Source of the DNA: a bacterium BMS3Bbin14
GTDB lineage: Bacteria > Desulfobacterota > Desulfobulbia > Desulfobulbales > Desulfobulbaceae
Length of the DNA stretch: 64,000 nucleotides
NCBI GenBank assembly: GCA_002897615.1
Contig: BDTX01000021.1
Location: forward strand, 124,001-188,000
Reading direction: 5' to 3'
Both the position numbers and the translations under genes were made by a program. Of this stretch, positions 18,941 to 28,312 are shown piece after piece. The notes beneath the pieces were generated by a model. That model saw nothing but the letters and a program-made list of their open reading frames with translations, was not told where the DNA came from and did not search any database. Each line of letters starts with the position of its first letter. Position 1 is the first letter of the stretch.

Positions 18941-21043
18941 CTACCCGGCGGCCGGGGCAAAGGTCATCCGGGCATCCGCCACCACCGGTTCACTGCCCAG
19001 TTCGCCGACAATCAGCGGATTGATATCCAGCTCGATAATCTGGGGGAAATCGGTGGTCAGCTGGCTGATCCGCTGCAGGCCCCCGGCAATCGCCCCGATA
19101 TCCACCTCCTTGCGGCCGCGCTTCCCCTTGAGCATCTCGTAGGAGCGGGTGGACTTGAGCATCTGGATCGCCTCGTCCGCGGTGATGGGGGCCAGGTGAA
19201 AGGTGACATCCTTCATCACCTCGACGAAGATGCCGCCCAGGCCGAACATCAGCATGGGGCCGAACTGGCGGTCGCGGGTCATGCCGATGATGACCTCCAG
19301 GCCGCTTTCCGCCATCTTTTCCACGTAGATTCCCTCGATCCGGGCCTCGGGGGCGTGCTTCCTGATCCGCAGCATCATCAGTTCAAAGGCATCTTCAACT
19401 TCCTGCTTTGAACTGAGGTGGAGCCGGACCCCGCCCAGGTCGGTCTTGTGGATGATGTTGGGCGAGACCACCTTCATGGCCACAGGGAAACCGATGAAGC
19501 ACGCGACTTCCACGGCCTCTTCGGGGGTGACGGCAAGGTGCCCTTCGAGCACATGGAAACCGTAGGCGTTGAGGATGTCCTTGGCCTTGACCTCGCCCAG
19601 CTGCAGACGGCCGGTGCGCTGGCGCCGGGAGATGATCCGTTCCACCCGCCGGCGGTTGACCGGGAAGCGGGTGACCAGCCGTGGCGGCCGCCGGCGCCAC
19701 ACCCCGTACTCATACATGGCCTTGAGGGCGGACACGGCCCGCTCCGGTGACTCATAGTCGGGTAAGCCGGCCGCGGCCAGCTCGAATCGACCCGGCAGGA
19801 CATCGGTGCCGCCCATGAACGAGGCCAGTACCGGCTTGGAGCCGTCCACGTTTTCGGCAAGGGCCCGCGCCGTTTCCGCCGGCCGGGTCATGGCCTGCGG
19901 AGTCAGCAGGACAATGATTGAATCCACCGCTTTATCGAGCTGGGCCGCCTTGAGGGCGGCCACGTAGCGGTCCGGGTCCGCATCGCCCAGGACATCGATG
20001 GGATTGCCCAGCGAGGCGGCGGCCGGGAGTTTTGCCCGGAGAGCCGTGGTCGTGTTGCGATCAAGCATCGCCACCCGCATACCCGCCTTTTCCACGGCAT
20101 CGGCGGCCATGGTCCCGGGGCCCCCGGCATTGGTGATGATCAGGATCCGGTTTCCGGCCGGGGGCGGCTGCATGGACAGGGCGGTGGCATAGTCGAACAG
20201 GGCCTCGAAGGTATCGGCCCGGCAGACCCCTGCCCGTTTAAAGGCCGCCCCGTAGGCGGTGTCCCTGCCCGCCAGCACGCCGGTATGACTGGCGGCCGCT
20301 TTCTGACCGGCAGCCGTGGTCCCGGACTTGAGAATAACCACCGGTTTTTTATTGCTTGCCTCCTCGGCTGCCTTGACAAAGGCGTCACCGGAACTGATAT
20401 CCTCGAGATAGCCGACAATGACCTTGGTCTCATCGTCCTCGGCCAGCGCCATGAGCAGGTCGACTTCGGAAATATCGGCCTTGTTGCCGATGGAAACCAG
20501 CTTGGAAAGACCCAGGTGCCGTCCTGCCGCCATATCCAGCATGGCGGTACACAGGGCTCCGGACTGGGAGAAGACGGCGATATTGCCGGGGAGGGGCATA
20601 CCGCCGCCGGCAAAGGAGGCGTTGAGATTGTTGGCGGTGTTGATCAGCCCCAGGCAGTTGGGACCGAGCAGGCGTGTCCCGCCCCGGCGGCAGATATCCG
20701 CCAGCTCCTGTTCCCGCTGCCGGCCGTCTTGGCCGGTTTCCCTGAAGCCGGCGCTGATGACGACTACCGTGCCGGCGCCCCCGGCCACGGCCTCCCTGAC
20801 GACATCAAGTACCAGGGCGGCGGGCACGACCACGATCACCTGGTCAACGGCCTGTTCGCAGGCCGCCAGGCTCGGGTACACCTTCAGGCCGAAGAGTTCG
20901 CCGCCGGCGGGATTGACCGGGATAATCGTGCCCGCAAAACCACAATCCACCAGGTTCTTCAGGATATCATAACCGACCTTGCCGGGAGTCCTGGAGGCTC
21001 CCACCACTGCCACACTACGGGGTAAAAACAGTTTGTCCAGCAT
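18941..21043 (-). CDS. ADP-forming acetate/acyl-CoA synthetase (fused alpha-beta)
   Basis: A 700-residue NDP-forming acyl-CoA synthetase that couples acyl-CoA and ADP + Pi to acid, CoA and ATP. The order is a CoA-binding domain (SVAVVGASRTPGKVGYDILK), succinyl-CoA-ligase-like domains with the phosphohistidine loop AAASHTGVLAG, and a C-terminal ATP-grasp part (FPVAMKVVSPNIIHKTDLGG, ELDINPLIVG). MLDKLF at 21043 is preferred as the start, because GAGG precedes it and similar proteins begin this way. A frame 18 codons longer, to 21097, is possible. Such enzymes are typical of acetate-handling anaerobes. Confidence 0.92.
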   Translation of the reverse strand: MLDKLFLPRSVAVVGASRTPGKVGYDILKNLVDCGFAGTIIPVNPAGGELFGLKVYPSLAACEQAVDQVIVVVPAALVLDVVREAVAGGAGTVVVISAGFRETGQDGRQREQELADICRRGGTRLLGPNCLGLINTANNLNASFAGGGMPLPGNIAVFSQSGALCTAMLDMAAGRHLGLSKLVSIGNKADISEVDLLMALAEDDETKVIVGYLEDISSGDAFVKAAEEASNKKPVVILKSGTTAAGQKAAASHTGVLAGRDTAYGAAFKRAGVCRADTFEALFDYATALSMQPPPAGNRILIITNAGGPGTMAADAVEKAGMRVAMLDRNTTTALRAKLPAAASLGNPIDVLGDADPDRYVAALKAAQLDKAVDSIIVLLTPQAMTRPAETARALAENVDGSKPVLASFMGGTDVLPGRFELAAAGLPDYESPERAVSALKAMYEYGVWRRRPPRLVTRFPVNRRRVERIISRRQRTGRLQLGEVKAKDILNAYGFHVLEGHLAVTPEEAVEVACFIGFPVAMKVVSPNIIHKTDLGGVRLHLSSKQEVEDAFELMMLRIRKHAPEARIEGIYVEKMAESGLEVIIGMTRDRQFGPMLMFGLGGIFVEVMKDVTFHLAPITADEAIQMLKSTRSYEMLKGKRGRKEVDIGAIAGGLQRISQLTTDFPQIIELDINPLIVGELGSEPVVADARMTFAPAAG

Positions 21044-21108
21044 AATGGCCTCGTTTACGAAAACGTCCGTTTCACGGTACAAGTCAACGACTTGCAACGG
21101 AGAGGATG

Positions 21109-21187
21109 AAAATGATTTTACTCAGCGATAATGCAATAAATTCCATGTATTGCCCGGGATATCACCTCAAGATGTCACGGATTCAGG
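21109..21187 (+). mobile_element. Family A fragment (right half)
   Basis: The AT-rich hairpin half of family A (gataatgcaataaattcc) with end GATGTCACGGATTCAGG. The GC-rich half is missing. Confidence 0.75.
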
Positions 21188-21238
21188 TTCTATTAAAAGA
21201 TCAAGCGGTTATACTGTTCATGAGCAGACAGACACTTA

Positions 21239-21261
21239 CTTCAAGACGTCACGGATTCAGG
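21239..21261 (+). mobile_element. Family A fragment (right tip)
   Basis: A second right tip only 52 bases after the previous one, reading cttcaagacgtcacggattc plus agg. It ends 22 bases before the start codon of the UGA-containing gene. Confidence 0.65.
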
Positions 21262-21283
21262 ACCATTTGACGGAGACACGATC

Positions 21284-21565
21284 ATGAAAGAAAAGAACAT
21301 ACGGATAACCTTTTACAAATCAAGCATCTGACCACGCTGCATGATGGTCAACCGTGCGTTGAAAAAACTACTGCCCGAGTTCCCGGAGATGACGGTGGCG
21401 GAGGTGGATATCGTCAGCCACCCGGTCAGGGCCTGGCAAAACGGCATCCGGATGATCCCCGCCCTCGTGGCCGGTAAAAAAACGCTGTCCGGTGTGTACC
21501 TGGGCAGCTCCCGGATCAGGGAGTTTCTCCAGGATTGTCGCCGGGAAGCCGCATCGGCCGCATAG
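21284..21565 (+). CDS. Thioredoxin-fold protein, probable selenoprotein (in-frame UGA, motif U-P-R-C)
   Basis: The frame starts at ATG 21284, with GGAG nine bases upstream, reads MKEKNIRITFYKSSI, meets TGA at 21329-21331, and continues PRCMMVNRALKKLLPEFPEM and onward to TAG at 21565. With selenocysteine at residue 16 the product has 93 residues. It then has a redox motif U16-P-R-C19 at the position of the thioredoxin CxxC, after a beta strand (IRITFYK). RMIPALVAGKKTLSG follows, where IPAL matches the cis-proline loop. Selenoproteins in which Sec replaces the first Cys of CxxC are well known, and Desulfobacterota are rich in them. Without readthrough the downstream part would have to start at ATG 21341 and lose the active site. 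It converges with the histidine kinase gene 16 bases away. A nonsense mutation of TGC/TGT is the alternative. Confidence 0.72.
21329..21357 (+). promoter_or_regulatory. Possible bacterial SECIS hairpin
   Basis: Directly after the UGA, GCATG (21339-21343) can pair with CGTGC (21353-21357, one G-U pair) around a nine-base loop ATGGTCAAC. The loop carries GG about 15-16 bases from the UGA, near the spacing seen for bacterial SECIS loops. A competing pairing TGACCA/TGGTCA is also possible. The folding was done by eye. Confidence 0.4.
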
Positions 21566-21581
21566 GTTGCAAAGAACCATA

Positions 21582-24107
21582 TCACCCCGCCCGTTTTTCA
21601 TCGAGCACGGTACGGATGGTCTGCAGCAAGTCGCGCATGATCAGGGGTTTCTGGATGAATCTGCTGATGCCCATCGCCATTGCCCGGTCGTGATTCATGT
21701 TCTCGCTGTAGCCGGTGCAGAGAATGATGGGGAGATCCGGCCTGTCGGCGAGCATGCTGCTTGCCAGTTGCTCCCCGCTCATCGCCGGCATGGTCAGATC
21801 GGTTATGACCAGGTCAATACCCTGCGGATCGGCAAAAAAATGGTCCAGGGCCTTGGTGCTGCTGGTGAAGGTGGTCACGGTATAGCCGAACTGGGTCAAC
21901 ATCTGCCAGCTCATCTCGGTAATCTGCTCTTCATCGTCAACGAACATGATCCGCTCCGCCCCGCCGGCAAATTCATCGTCGGCATTGTCCTGCCGTTCCC
22001 TGGTGTTATCCGGGCCAAGCCGGGGCAGGTACACCGTGAAGGTCGCCCCTCGGCCGGGATGGCTCTCCACCGTGATCGTCCCCCTGTATCCCCGGACGAT
22101 ACCGTGCACCACGGCAAGGCCGAGTCCGGTCCCCTCGCCGATATCCTTGGTGGTGAAATAGGGATCAAAGATCCTTTTCCTGGTCTCGTTGTCCATCCCG
22201 GTCCCGGTATCTTTGACGGTAAGCTGGACATAGGGCCCGGGCGGCAGGTCGATATCCGGGGCCGAATGTTCACCGCTACACTCCACATCGGCCACCCTGA
22301 TGCTCAGGATGCCACCATGTTCGCGCATGGCCTGGTAGCCGTTTGTACAAAGGTTCATGACGATCTGGTGGATCTGGGTGGAATCGGCCATGACCCGCCC
22401 CTTTGATTCAACTGACGACTCAATGGAAATCGTTGCCGGGATGGAAGAGCGCAGCAGCTTCAAGGCCTCCCTGACGATGGGGCCGACCTCCACGGGGTGC
22501 TGCTGCTCCCCTGTCTTCCTGCTGAAGGCGAGTATCTGCTGGACCAGGCCTCTGGCCCGTTCCGCGGCCTTCCGCACCTGTTCCAGGGGCCGGCGCAGCT
22601 CGCTGTCCGCCGTGACCTTGTAAAGTGCCAGCTCGGTATAGCCAAAGATCGCGGTCAGGATGTTGTTGAAATCGTGCGCTACGCCGCCGGCCAGGGTGCC
22701 GATGGCCTCCATCTTCTGGGCCTGGCGCAGCTCGCCCTCCAGTTGTTTCCGCTGACTGATCTCCTCGGAAATGACAAAAAAATATTCCCGGTTCTCCAGT
22801 TTGAAGTAACTGGTATTCATTTCAATCGGGATCTCGTGGCCATCCCGGTGCCGGATCCTGGTCTCGTAGGTCACCGCACCCTGCCGGCGGATGTTATCAA
22901 GGATATGGCGGAAGTTTTCTTCAGACCAGACCAGGCTGAGGTCGGCGATGGAGAGATCCATGAACTCTTCCCGGCTGTAGCCGGCGGCTTTGCAGGCCGC
23001 GTCATTGACGTAAAAAAAACGGCACTGCTTCAGGGTCTTGCCGGCAACATACCAGGTGATGGGCAGGGTGCTGTGGTCAAAGGCATACTTGGCCATGACC
23101 AGTTCACGGTGCGTCTGTTTTGCCAGGGTGAGGTCTTTGACAATCATCTGCACATACCCGGTGCCGCCGATATCCAGGGGGATGATGGTCAACTCGGCGG
23201 CAAAAAACGTTCCGTCGAATCGCCGGGCCCGCCCCTTAACGGTCTGCACTCCTGTCCGGACAGCATCCCCGGTGACCTGTGCTATCCCGGCTCCGTCACT
23301 GTCCCCGGCCGCCGGGCTGACCGGTACGAGATCAACCGGTTGCCGGCCGAGCACCTGTTCCCGGCGGCATTGAAAAATTTGGAGTACGTTGCGGTTGCAA
23401 TCAATGATGACCCCGTCCTTCAGCAACAGGACCGGTTCCGGCGTGTTGGCAAAAAGGGAGCGATAGAGCTGCCGGTCGTGACGCAGGGCGGTTACATCAT
23501 GACCCTGGGCGAGTATATAGAGCAGCTCCCCCTCGGCATTCCTGATCGAATTCAGGAAAAAATCGAGGTAATGAACGTCCTGTTCACTGTCGATATGGAT
23601 GGTGTCGAAACGAACAGCATCATGGCCGGCAATTATATTGTCAAGCGCCCGGCGCAACTTTTTCTGTTCCACTGCTGAGTGTGACCACCAGGGGGTTTCC
23701 GGGAAAGGCCGGCCCAGTAGCTGCCGTTCGGAACAGCCGGCCGTTGCCAGGGCCTGCCGGTTGAGCGCCAGGACAATCCCGTCGGGATCAAGCAGCCCGC
23801 AAAGTTGTTGATCATTATGAAAAACCGCCTGAAATTTTTTTTCTTCCAGGAGTAATCCCTGCCGCCCCCTGGCGATCTCCTTTCGCAGCTTGCCATTAAA
23901 CAGAAAAAAAGCAACAGCGATAGAGAGAACAAGACCGTCCAGGACCACGACGGCCCAGGCAAAGGACGAAGAAATCCGCAGCCCCTCCATGCCGGTCCCG
24001 ATCCCGGTTGCGGCGCCGACGACCGACGGCAGCAGGGCAACCCGGAAAAATAAGGTGGCCTGCAATAGCCGGCGGCTCAGCCGCCGGATTTGCGAACGGA
24101 TATACAT
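21582..24107 (-). CDS. Hybrid sensor histidine kinase with PAS domains and receiver
   Basis: An 842-residue membrane sensor kinase. One or two N-terminal membrane helices (residues about 15-70, including [20 protein letters not shown]) are followed by three PAS-like domains. The HisKA box is [20 protein letters not shown] with the phospho-His near residue 478, and the HATPase domain has [17 protein letters not shown] and [15 protein letters not shown]-terminal receiver has [18 protein letters not shown] and IQKP. ATG 24107 is chosen as start. A longer frame continues upstream only through a family A repeat whose tip ends three bases before this ATG, so the natural 5' region may have been displaced. 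No cognate regulator is adjacent. Confidence 0.9.
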   Translation of the reverse strand: MYIRSQIRRLSRRLLQATLFFRVALLPSVVGAATGIGTGMEGLRISSSFAWAVVVLDGLVLSIAVAFFLFNGKLRKEIARGRQGLLLEEKKFQAVFHNDQQLCGLLDPDGIVLALNRQALATAGCSERQLLGRPFPETPWWSHSAVEQKKLRRALDNIIAGHDAVRFDTIHIDSEQDVHYLDFFLNSIRNAEGELLYILAQGHDVTALRHDRQLYRSLFANTPEPVLLLKDGVIIDCNRNVLQIFQCRREQVLGRQPVDLVPVSPAAGDSDGAGIAQVTGDAVRTGVQTVKGRARRFDGTFFAAELTIIPLDIGGTGYVQMIVKDLTLAKQTHRELVMAKYAFDHSTLPITWYVAGKTLKQCRFFYVNDAACKAAGYSREEFMDLSIADLSLVWSEENFRHILDNIRRQGAVTYETRIRHRDGHEIPIEMNTSYFKLENREYFFVISEEISQRKQLEGELRQAQKMEAIGTLAGGVAHDFNNILTAIFGYTELALYKVTADSELRRPLEQVRKAAERARGLVQQILAFSRKTGEQQHPVEVGPIVREALKLLRSSIPATISIESSVESKGRVMADSTQIHQIVMNLCTNGYQAMREHGGILSIRVADVECSGEHSAPDIDLPPGPYVQLTVKDTGTGMDNETRKRIFDPYFTTKDIGEGTGLGLAVVHGIVRGYRGTITVESHPGRGATFTVYLPRLGPDNTRERQDNADDEFAGGAERIMFVDDEEQITEMSWQMLTQFGYTVTTFTSSTKALDHFFADPQGIDLVITDLTMPAMSGEQLASSMLADRPDLPIILCTGYSENMNHDRAMAMGISRFIQKPLIMRDLLQTIRTVLDEKRAG

Positions 24108-24110
24108 GCT

Positions 24111-24328
24111 CCTGAATCCATGAGCGTTCGAGAATGGTGCAGATGCAAGGCGGCAACGATGTTGATTATCCTGGTGTGATATCAACGAGTTGCCAACGCA
24201 GTAGCTGCGCCGTTATCGGGCGCCCCGCAGGGCGGCGTGGTGAAGAGTATAAAATGCATTTATTCGTCAATAATGCAATAAATTCCATAATTGCATGGTA
24301 CACAACCTCAAGCCGTCACGGATTCAGG
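24111..24328 (+). mobile_element. Family A MITE-like element, complete copy 2
   Basis: A 218-bp complete copy bounded by CCTGAATCCATGAGCG and GCCGTCACGGATTCAGG. The flanking 5-mers are identical: ATGCT at 24106-24110 and again at 24329-24333, a clean target-site duplication. The left duplication overlaps the start codon of the kinase gene. Bases 24329-24554 hold no gene that I can support. Confidence 0.92.
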
Positions 24329-24554
24329 ATGCTGAAAAGAAAGACAGGGTACGCCGGTAAAGGAAAGAAAAAATAGTGTTCATTATTTTATCTAAGCACC
24401 TTTCCCGGTGAAAAATCAATACGTTTTTCATTGGTTATCCCGGCCCGGCACCTCCGGCGCCCAACGGCCGGTCCCGGCAGGGGGTTGTCGCAAATCCGCC
24501 GGCCTTTCGGCAACCTCTCCATATAACTTGAACCGTTTTATGTTATACTTTATA

Positions 24555-24688
24555 CTTGAATCCGTGAGCGTTCGAGCACGGTGCAGATGCAAGGCGGCAA
24601 CGATGTTGTTTATCCTGGTGTGATATCAACTTTGTTGCCAACGCAGCGAATGTGCCGTTATCGGGCGGACCGCAGTCCGGCGTGCAAC
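24555..24688 (+). mobile_element. Family A fragment (left two thirds)
   Basis: It begins CTTGAATCCGTGAGCGTTCG and runs through the nested hairpin to the GC-rich hairpin (gggcggaccgcagtccggcg), then stops. It lies just upstream of the next gene's start. Confidence 0.8.
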
Positions 24689-24697
24689 CTGGTTGAC

Positions 24698-25420
24698 ATG
24701 AGCAAGGCAGGCCTGAATATGGACGACATAAAAATTCGCTACTGTTTCAACCTCGGCCAAGAGCGGCATGAGGTCTTTGACCTGCAACTCGACGGTCGCA
24801 GTCTTGAGGTGATCAATATACCCTGCCGGAATCTGCCGCCCTGGACCAGGCTCGAGTTTCATCAATGCTCGCATTGCCCTCTTGACAGCGAAGCATATCC
24901 TGACTGCCCGGTTGCCGTGAACCTGGCTCTTGTCATCGGCCGGTTCGATCATGTCTTTTCCCATGATAAAGTTGACCTGGAAGTGATCACGGACGAAAGA
25001 CATGTGTCCCTGCACACGACTGTGCAAAGAGGAATAAGCTCGCTGCTCGGTCTTCTCTTTGCCGCGAGTGGCTGCCCCCATACCGCCTACCTGAAGCCGA
25101 TGGCCCGTTTCCACCTGCCGCTCGCGTCAAAGGAAGACACTATTTTCAGGGCGGCCGGCATGTATTTCCTGGGCCAGTATTTTTTGCGCAAAGCAGGGAA
25201 GAAAAATGATCTGGAACTCGACGGGCTGAAAAAAATTTATGCTAATCTGCACTTGATAAATAAGAAGATCGCGGAACGCGTCAGGAGTGCAACCCAAACC
25301 GATTCATCGGTCAATGCCGTTATTTTGCTGGATATGATTACCCACCTTATGCCGTTTATCATCGAAGATCATTTAGACGAAATCCGCCATTTATTCACTC
25401 CCTATTTTTTGGATACGTAA
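24698..25420 (+). CDS. Uncharacterised protein (possible DUF6901-like)
   Basis: A 240-residue protein of unknown function. The N-terminal part IRYCFNLGQERHEVFDLQLD and PPWTRLEFHQCSHCPLDSEA, with two close Cys-His pairs, suggests a small metal or cofactor site. The centre is HVSLHTTVQRGISSLLGLLF, and the C-terminal half is helical (NAVILLDMITHLMPFIIEDH). It resembles an uncharacterised family seen in sulfate-reducer relatives, possibly DUF6901, but I cannot confirm that name. The frame extends upstream through the family A repeat, so ATG 24698 or ATG 24719 must be the true start. It converges with the AI-2E-family gene. Confidence 0.75.
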   Translation: MSKAGLNMDDIKIRYCFNLGQERHEVFDLQLDGRSLEVINIPCRNLPPWTRLEFHQCSHCPLDSEAYPDCPVAVNLALVIGRFDHVFSHDKVDLEVITDERHVSLHTTVQRGISSLLGLLFAASGCPHTAYLKPMARFHLPLASKEDTIFRAAGMYFLGQYFLRKAGKKNDLELDGLKKIYANLHLINKKIAERVRSATQTDSSVNAVILLDMITHLMPFIIEDHLDEIRHLFTPYFLDT

Positions 25421-25497
25421 CGGCTCAGGTTCGTCCTCCACGTCTTTTATGCGTCTGCCGCCGTCGGTCACCGGGGCCGGCCCGTGACTCCCTCCCT

Positions 25498-26643
25498 TTA
25501 CGTTTTATTCTTATCCAGATAGGGCCGATACTCGTTCAGATACATGTCGGACAAGGCCAGAAAGGCGGTGACAATGAGAGGACCATAGATGATCCCCCAT
25601 ATCCCGAAAACGCTCATCCCGCCGATAATGGCCAGAAAAACCAGCAGGGTATGCATCTTGATATGACTGCCCACAAACTTTGGTTTAAGCAGGTATTCCA
25701 CCGATAACGACAGGACCAGGTAAAAAATGACCGTGATGATGGCCTGGCCGGCATGACCGTACAGCAGCAGGACGGCCGCCGTGGGAATCAGCACCAGGCC
25801 GATGCCGAAGATGGGCAGAAAGGCCAGAATGGCCATAACCGAGCCCCAGAGAACCGGTGACTTGAAGCCCAGTACGGCAAAAAGTACCCCGCCCATCGTC
25901 CCCTGGAAGACCCCGCTGAGACCGTTGCCGACCAGGATGACCCCGGCAATTTCCGTGAACTTGTGCAGCAGCAGTTCATCCTGGTCATCCGGCAGTGGCG
26001 AGAGCTTCGTCAGGAACCCCAGGAGTCGCTCCATTTCAATGAGCAGGAAAAACACCACCAGGATGAGAATACAGAACTGCAGGGCAAAGCTCATAATATG
26101 GGCCGCCCAGATTGAGGCCTGGTTGTAGACAAAAAGTCCGATTTTGCCGGCCAGGTTCGAGAGCATCCGGGTTATATCCGCCGGGTCGAAATTTATGCCG
26201 AACCCGGAGAGTACCCCTTGTGCCTCTCCCACCAATGTATTATTCTGGATAAAATGATGCAGTTTGAGTAACAGGTTGCTGTCCTTGCCCAGAGAATACA
26301 GGTTAAACGCCTCCGATGACAGGACGCCGATACAGAAGGTCATCGGCACAAAGACGATCACCACGATCAGGGTGCAGGTCAGCATGGACGCCGTCCATGA
26401 CGAAATCCAGCGGCTGAGCCAGGAATAGAGAGGCCGGAAAATTCCCGCCAGGAGAAAGGCCAGGATCAGGAGCTGCCAGAACGGCGACAAGACCAAGCCG
26501 AGCAGCAGGATGGCGACGAAGAAAATCAGGAGGAAATACCTGACCTGAACCGAGTTGAGCGGCCGCTTTCCCTGGGGCGAACCCGGCCGTGAGCCTGGTG
26601 AAGGTTGGCCTTCAGCCTGTTTAACCTGCTTGGTATGCGGCAT
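25498..26643 (-). CDS. AI-2E family transporter (PurR-permease-like membrane protein)
   Basis: A 381-residue polytopic inner-membrane protein of the AI-2E/YdiK/PerM group. It has paired N-terminal helices (VRYFLLIFFVAILLLGLVLS, PFWQLLILAFLLAGIF), a long loop domain about residues 115-190, and the family's C-terminal helices with GNGLSGVFQGTMGGVLFAVL, AFLPIFGIGLVLIP and FGIWGIIYGPLIVTAFLAL. The substrate cannot be told from sequence. The first 30 residues are a Pro/Gly/Gln-rich cytoplasmic tail. It stands alone on the minus strand. Confidence 0.9.
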   Translation of the reverse strand: MPHTKQVKQAEGQPSPGSRPGSPQGKRPLNSVQVRYFLLIFFVAILLLGLVLSPFWQLLILAFLLAGIFRPLYSWLSRWISSWTASMLTCTLIVVIVFVPMTFCIGVLSSEAFNLYSLGKDSNLLLKLHHFIQNNTLVGEAQGVLSGFGINFDPADITRMLSNLAGKIGLFVYNQASIWAAHIMSFALQFCILILVVFFLLIEMERLLGFLTKLSPLPDDQDELLLHKFTEIAGVILVGNGLSGVFQGTMGGVLFAVLGFKSPVLWGSVMAILAFLPIFGIGLVLIPTAAVLLLYGHAGQAIITVIFYLVLSLSVEYLLKPKFVGSHIKMHTLLVFLAIIGGMSVFGIWGIIYGPLIVTAFLALSDMYLNEYRPYLDKNKT

Positions 26644-26683
26644 CAGTTTTTATATCCGGCAACGACATGAATCATGCCTGAAT

Positions 26684-26737
26684 CCTGAATCCGTGACGGC
26701 TTGCATCTGCACCGTTCTCGAACGCTCACTGATTCAA
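26684..26737 (-). mobile_element. Family A deletion derivative (54 bp, both ends kept)
   Basis: The right tip CCTGAATCCGTGACGGCTT is joined directly to the left tip segment gcatctgcaccgttctcgaa ending CTGATTCAAG. Both terminal inverted repeats remain and all internal hairpins but one are lost. Confidence 0.75.
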
Positions 26738-26819
26738 GTCATGGTGAAAAAAATCCTGAGTTAATTGTACCCTCTCTGGCTGAAAAAGAAAATCGCTTTA
26801 CAGGACAGGATAAAAAAAG

Positions 26820-27905
26820 ATGTTAAACAACGATCTCGAAGTTACCCTGCGCAAGGCAGACAAAAATCAGCTCAAGGCCAAGCCGGACCAAGACAAGCTC
26901 GGCTTCGGCGTTTACTTCACGGATCACATGTTTGTGATGCATTGGAACCGACAACAGGGGTGGCATAATGCCGAGATCACCCCCTATCAGAATTTTTCCC
27001 TCGACCCGGCGGCCATGGTTTTCCATTACGGCCAGGCCATCTTCGAGGGGATGAAGGCCTACCGGGACAGCCGCGGCCAGATCCTGCTCTTCCGGCCCAA
27101 GGACAACCTGGAACGGATGAACAGCTCGGCCCTGCGCCTGTGCATGCCCCGCATTCCGGTCAACGCGGTGCTGAAGGTGCTGAAAGCGCTTATTTACCTG
27201 GACCGGGACTGGGTGCCGGAGAACGACGGCGCGACCCTGTATCTGCGTCCGACCATGGTCGCCACCGAACCGGTCCTCGGCCTCCGGTCCTCGGAGGAAT
27301 ATATTTTCTTCATTATCAAGAGCCCGGTCGGGGCCTATTACGCGGAAGGGTTCAATCCGGTGCGGATTTACGTGGAGGACACCTATGTCAGGGCCGTTCC
27401 GGGTGGTGTGGGCGCGGTCAAAACCGCCGGCAACTATGCCGCCAGCTTGAAGGCCATGACCGAGGCGCACAAAAAAGGGTACAGTCAGGTGCTGTGGCTC
27501 GATGCCATTGACCGGAAATATATTGAAGAGGTCGGGACGTCCAACATCTTCTTTGTTATTGGTGACCAACTGATCACCCCCGAGTTGTCAGGCAGCATTC
27601 TGCCCGGTATTACCAGGGACTCCATCCTGCAGCTGGCCCGCGACCTGGGCATAAAAACACAGGAACGGCGGATTTCCATCGACGAAGTCATCGCCGCCCA
27701 GGAGGACGGCTCTCTGCAGGAGGCTTTCGGCTCGGGCACGGCTGCCGTCATCTCCCCGGTGGGCGAGCTCTGCTACCAAGACCGGACCATCACCATCAAC
27801 GGCGGCCGGGTCGGTGATCTCTCCAGGCGGCTGTATGAGAATCTGCAGGCCATTCAGCGAGGCCAGCTGGAAGACATCCATAACTGGGTGGTTCGCGTCG
27901 GCTAA
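26820..27905 (+). CDS. ilvE: Branched-chain amino acid aminotransferase
   Basis: A 361-residue class IV PLP aminotransferase that interconverts branched-chain amino acids and their 2-oxo acids with glutamate. Key blocks are MVFHYGQAIFEGMKAYRD, the RPTM strand, GGVGAVKTAGNYAAS with the PLP lysine at about residue 201, YIEEVGTSNIFFVI, and LSGSILPGITRDSILQLARD. QEAFGSGTAAVISPVG follows, and the GTAA loop binds phosphate. The start ATG 26820 gives the length normal for the long BCAT type. It is monocistronic: the groESL operon begins about 400 bases later. Confidence 0.95.
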   Translation: MLNNDLEVTLRKADKNQLKAKPDQDKLGFGVYFTDHMFVMHWNRQQGWHNAEITPYQNFSLDPAAMVFHYGQAIFEGMKAYRDSRGQILLFRPKDNLERMNSSALRLCMPRIPVNAVLKVLKALIYLDRDWVPENDGATLYLRPTMVATEPVLGLRSSEEYIFFIIKSPVGAYYAEGFNPVRIYVEDTYVRAVPGGVGAVKTAGNYAASLKAMTEAHKKGYSQVLWLDAIDRKYIEEVGTSNIFFVIGDQLITPELSGSILPGITRDSILQLARDLGIKTQERRISIDEVIAAQEDGSLQEAFGSGTAAVISPVGELCYQDRTITINGGRVGDLSRRLYENLQAIQRGQLEDIHNWVVRVG

Positions 27906-28034
27906 CAGACCGACCTCAAGCACACCCGGGGGGGTAAATAAGTCCCTGGAGATTGAGGCCTTGAGTCGATCCGATTGAACAAAACCGCAGAACGAGCAGC
28001 GCTAACCCGATAATTTTGTGATTAAGGATCAACG

Positions 28035-28082
28035 CAATTCAACCCAAATTCGGGCGCCGATTCCGGAACTTATTTCTGAGCA
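28035..28082 (+). repeat. Family C short repeat, copy 2
   Basis: The sequence caacccaaattcgggcgccg, then attccggaacttatttctga, is a diverged copy of 4571-4613. It lies in the long ilvE-groES gap. Confidence 0.45.
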
Positions 28083-28150
28083 AACCATTAATCAAATAGA
28101 TTATTAATTTCAACAAATTAAGAGATATGTATTTTTTTCCCCCCTCTCCC

Positions 28151-28178
28151 TTGATTTTTAGAAAACCATCACTATTAT
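28151..28178 (+). promoter_or_regulatory. Putative groESL promoter
   Basis: TTGATT (28151-28156) and TATTAT (28173-28178) are separated by 16 bases, about 130 bases before groES. The CTTGA at the -35 would also suit a heat-shock sigma factor, but no CCCCAT-type -10 follows. No CIRCE inverted repeat is seen. Confidence 0.45.
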
Positions 28179-28312
28179 ATTGCCCAGTTTGATGATAAAA
28201 ACTGCGTTTTTTGTCAGATTGAAGCGGTGTTGAGCTGGCCGCCGGACAAAAAAACTTCTTTTCAGTTCAAGTCAAACCAATTAATCAACTTATTACATGA
28301 GGAGGATTGTCC

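Noticed and set aside
28100-28312. CIRCE operator before groES
   Set aside because: No TTAGCACTC-N9-GAGTGCTAA-like inverted repeat could be found in the leader.
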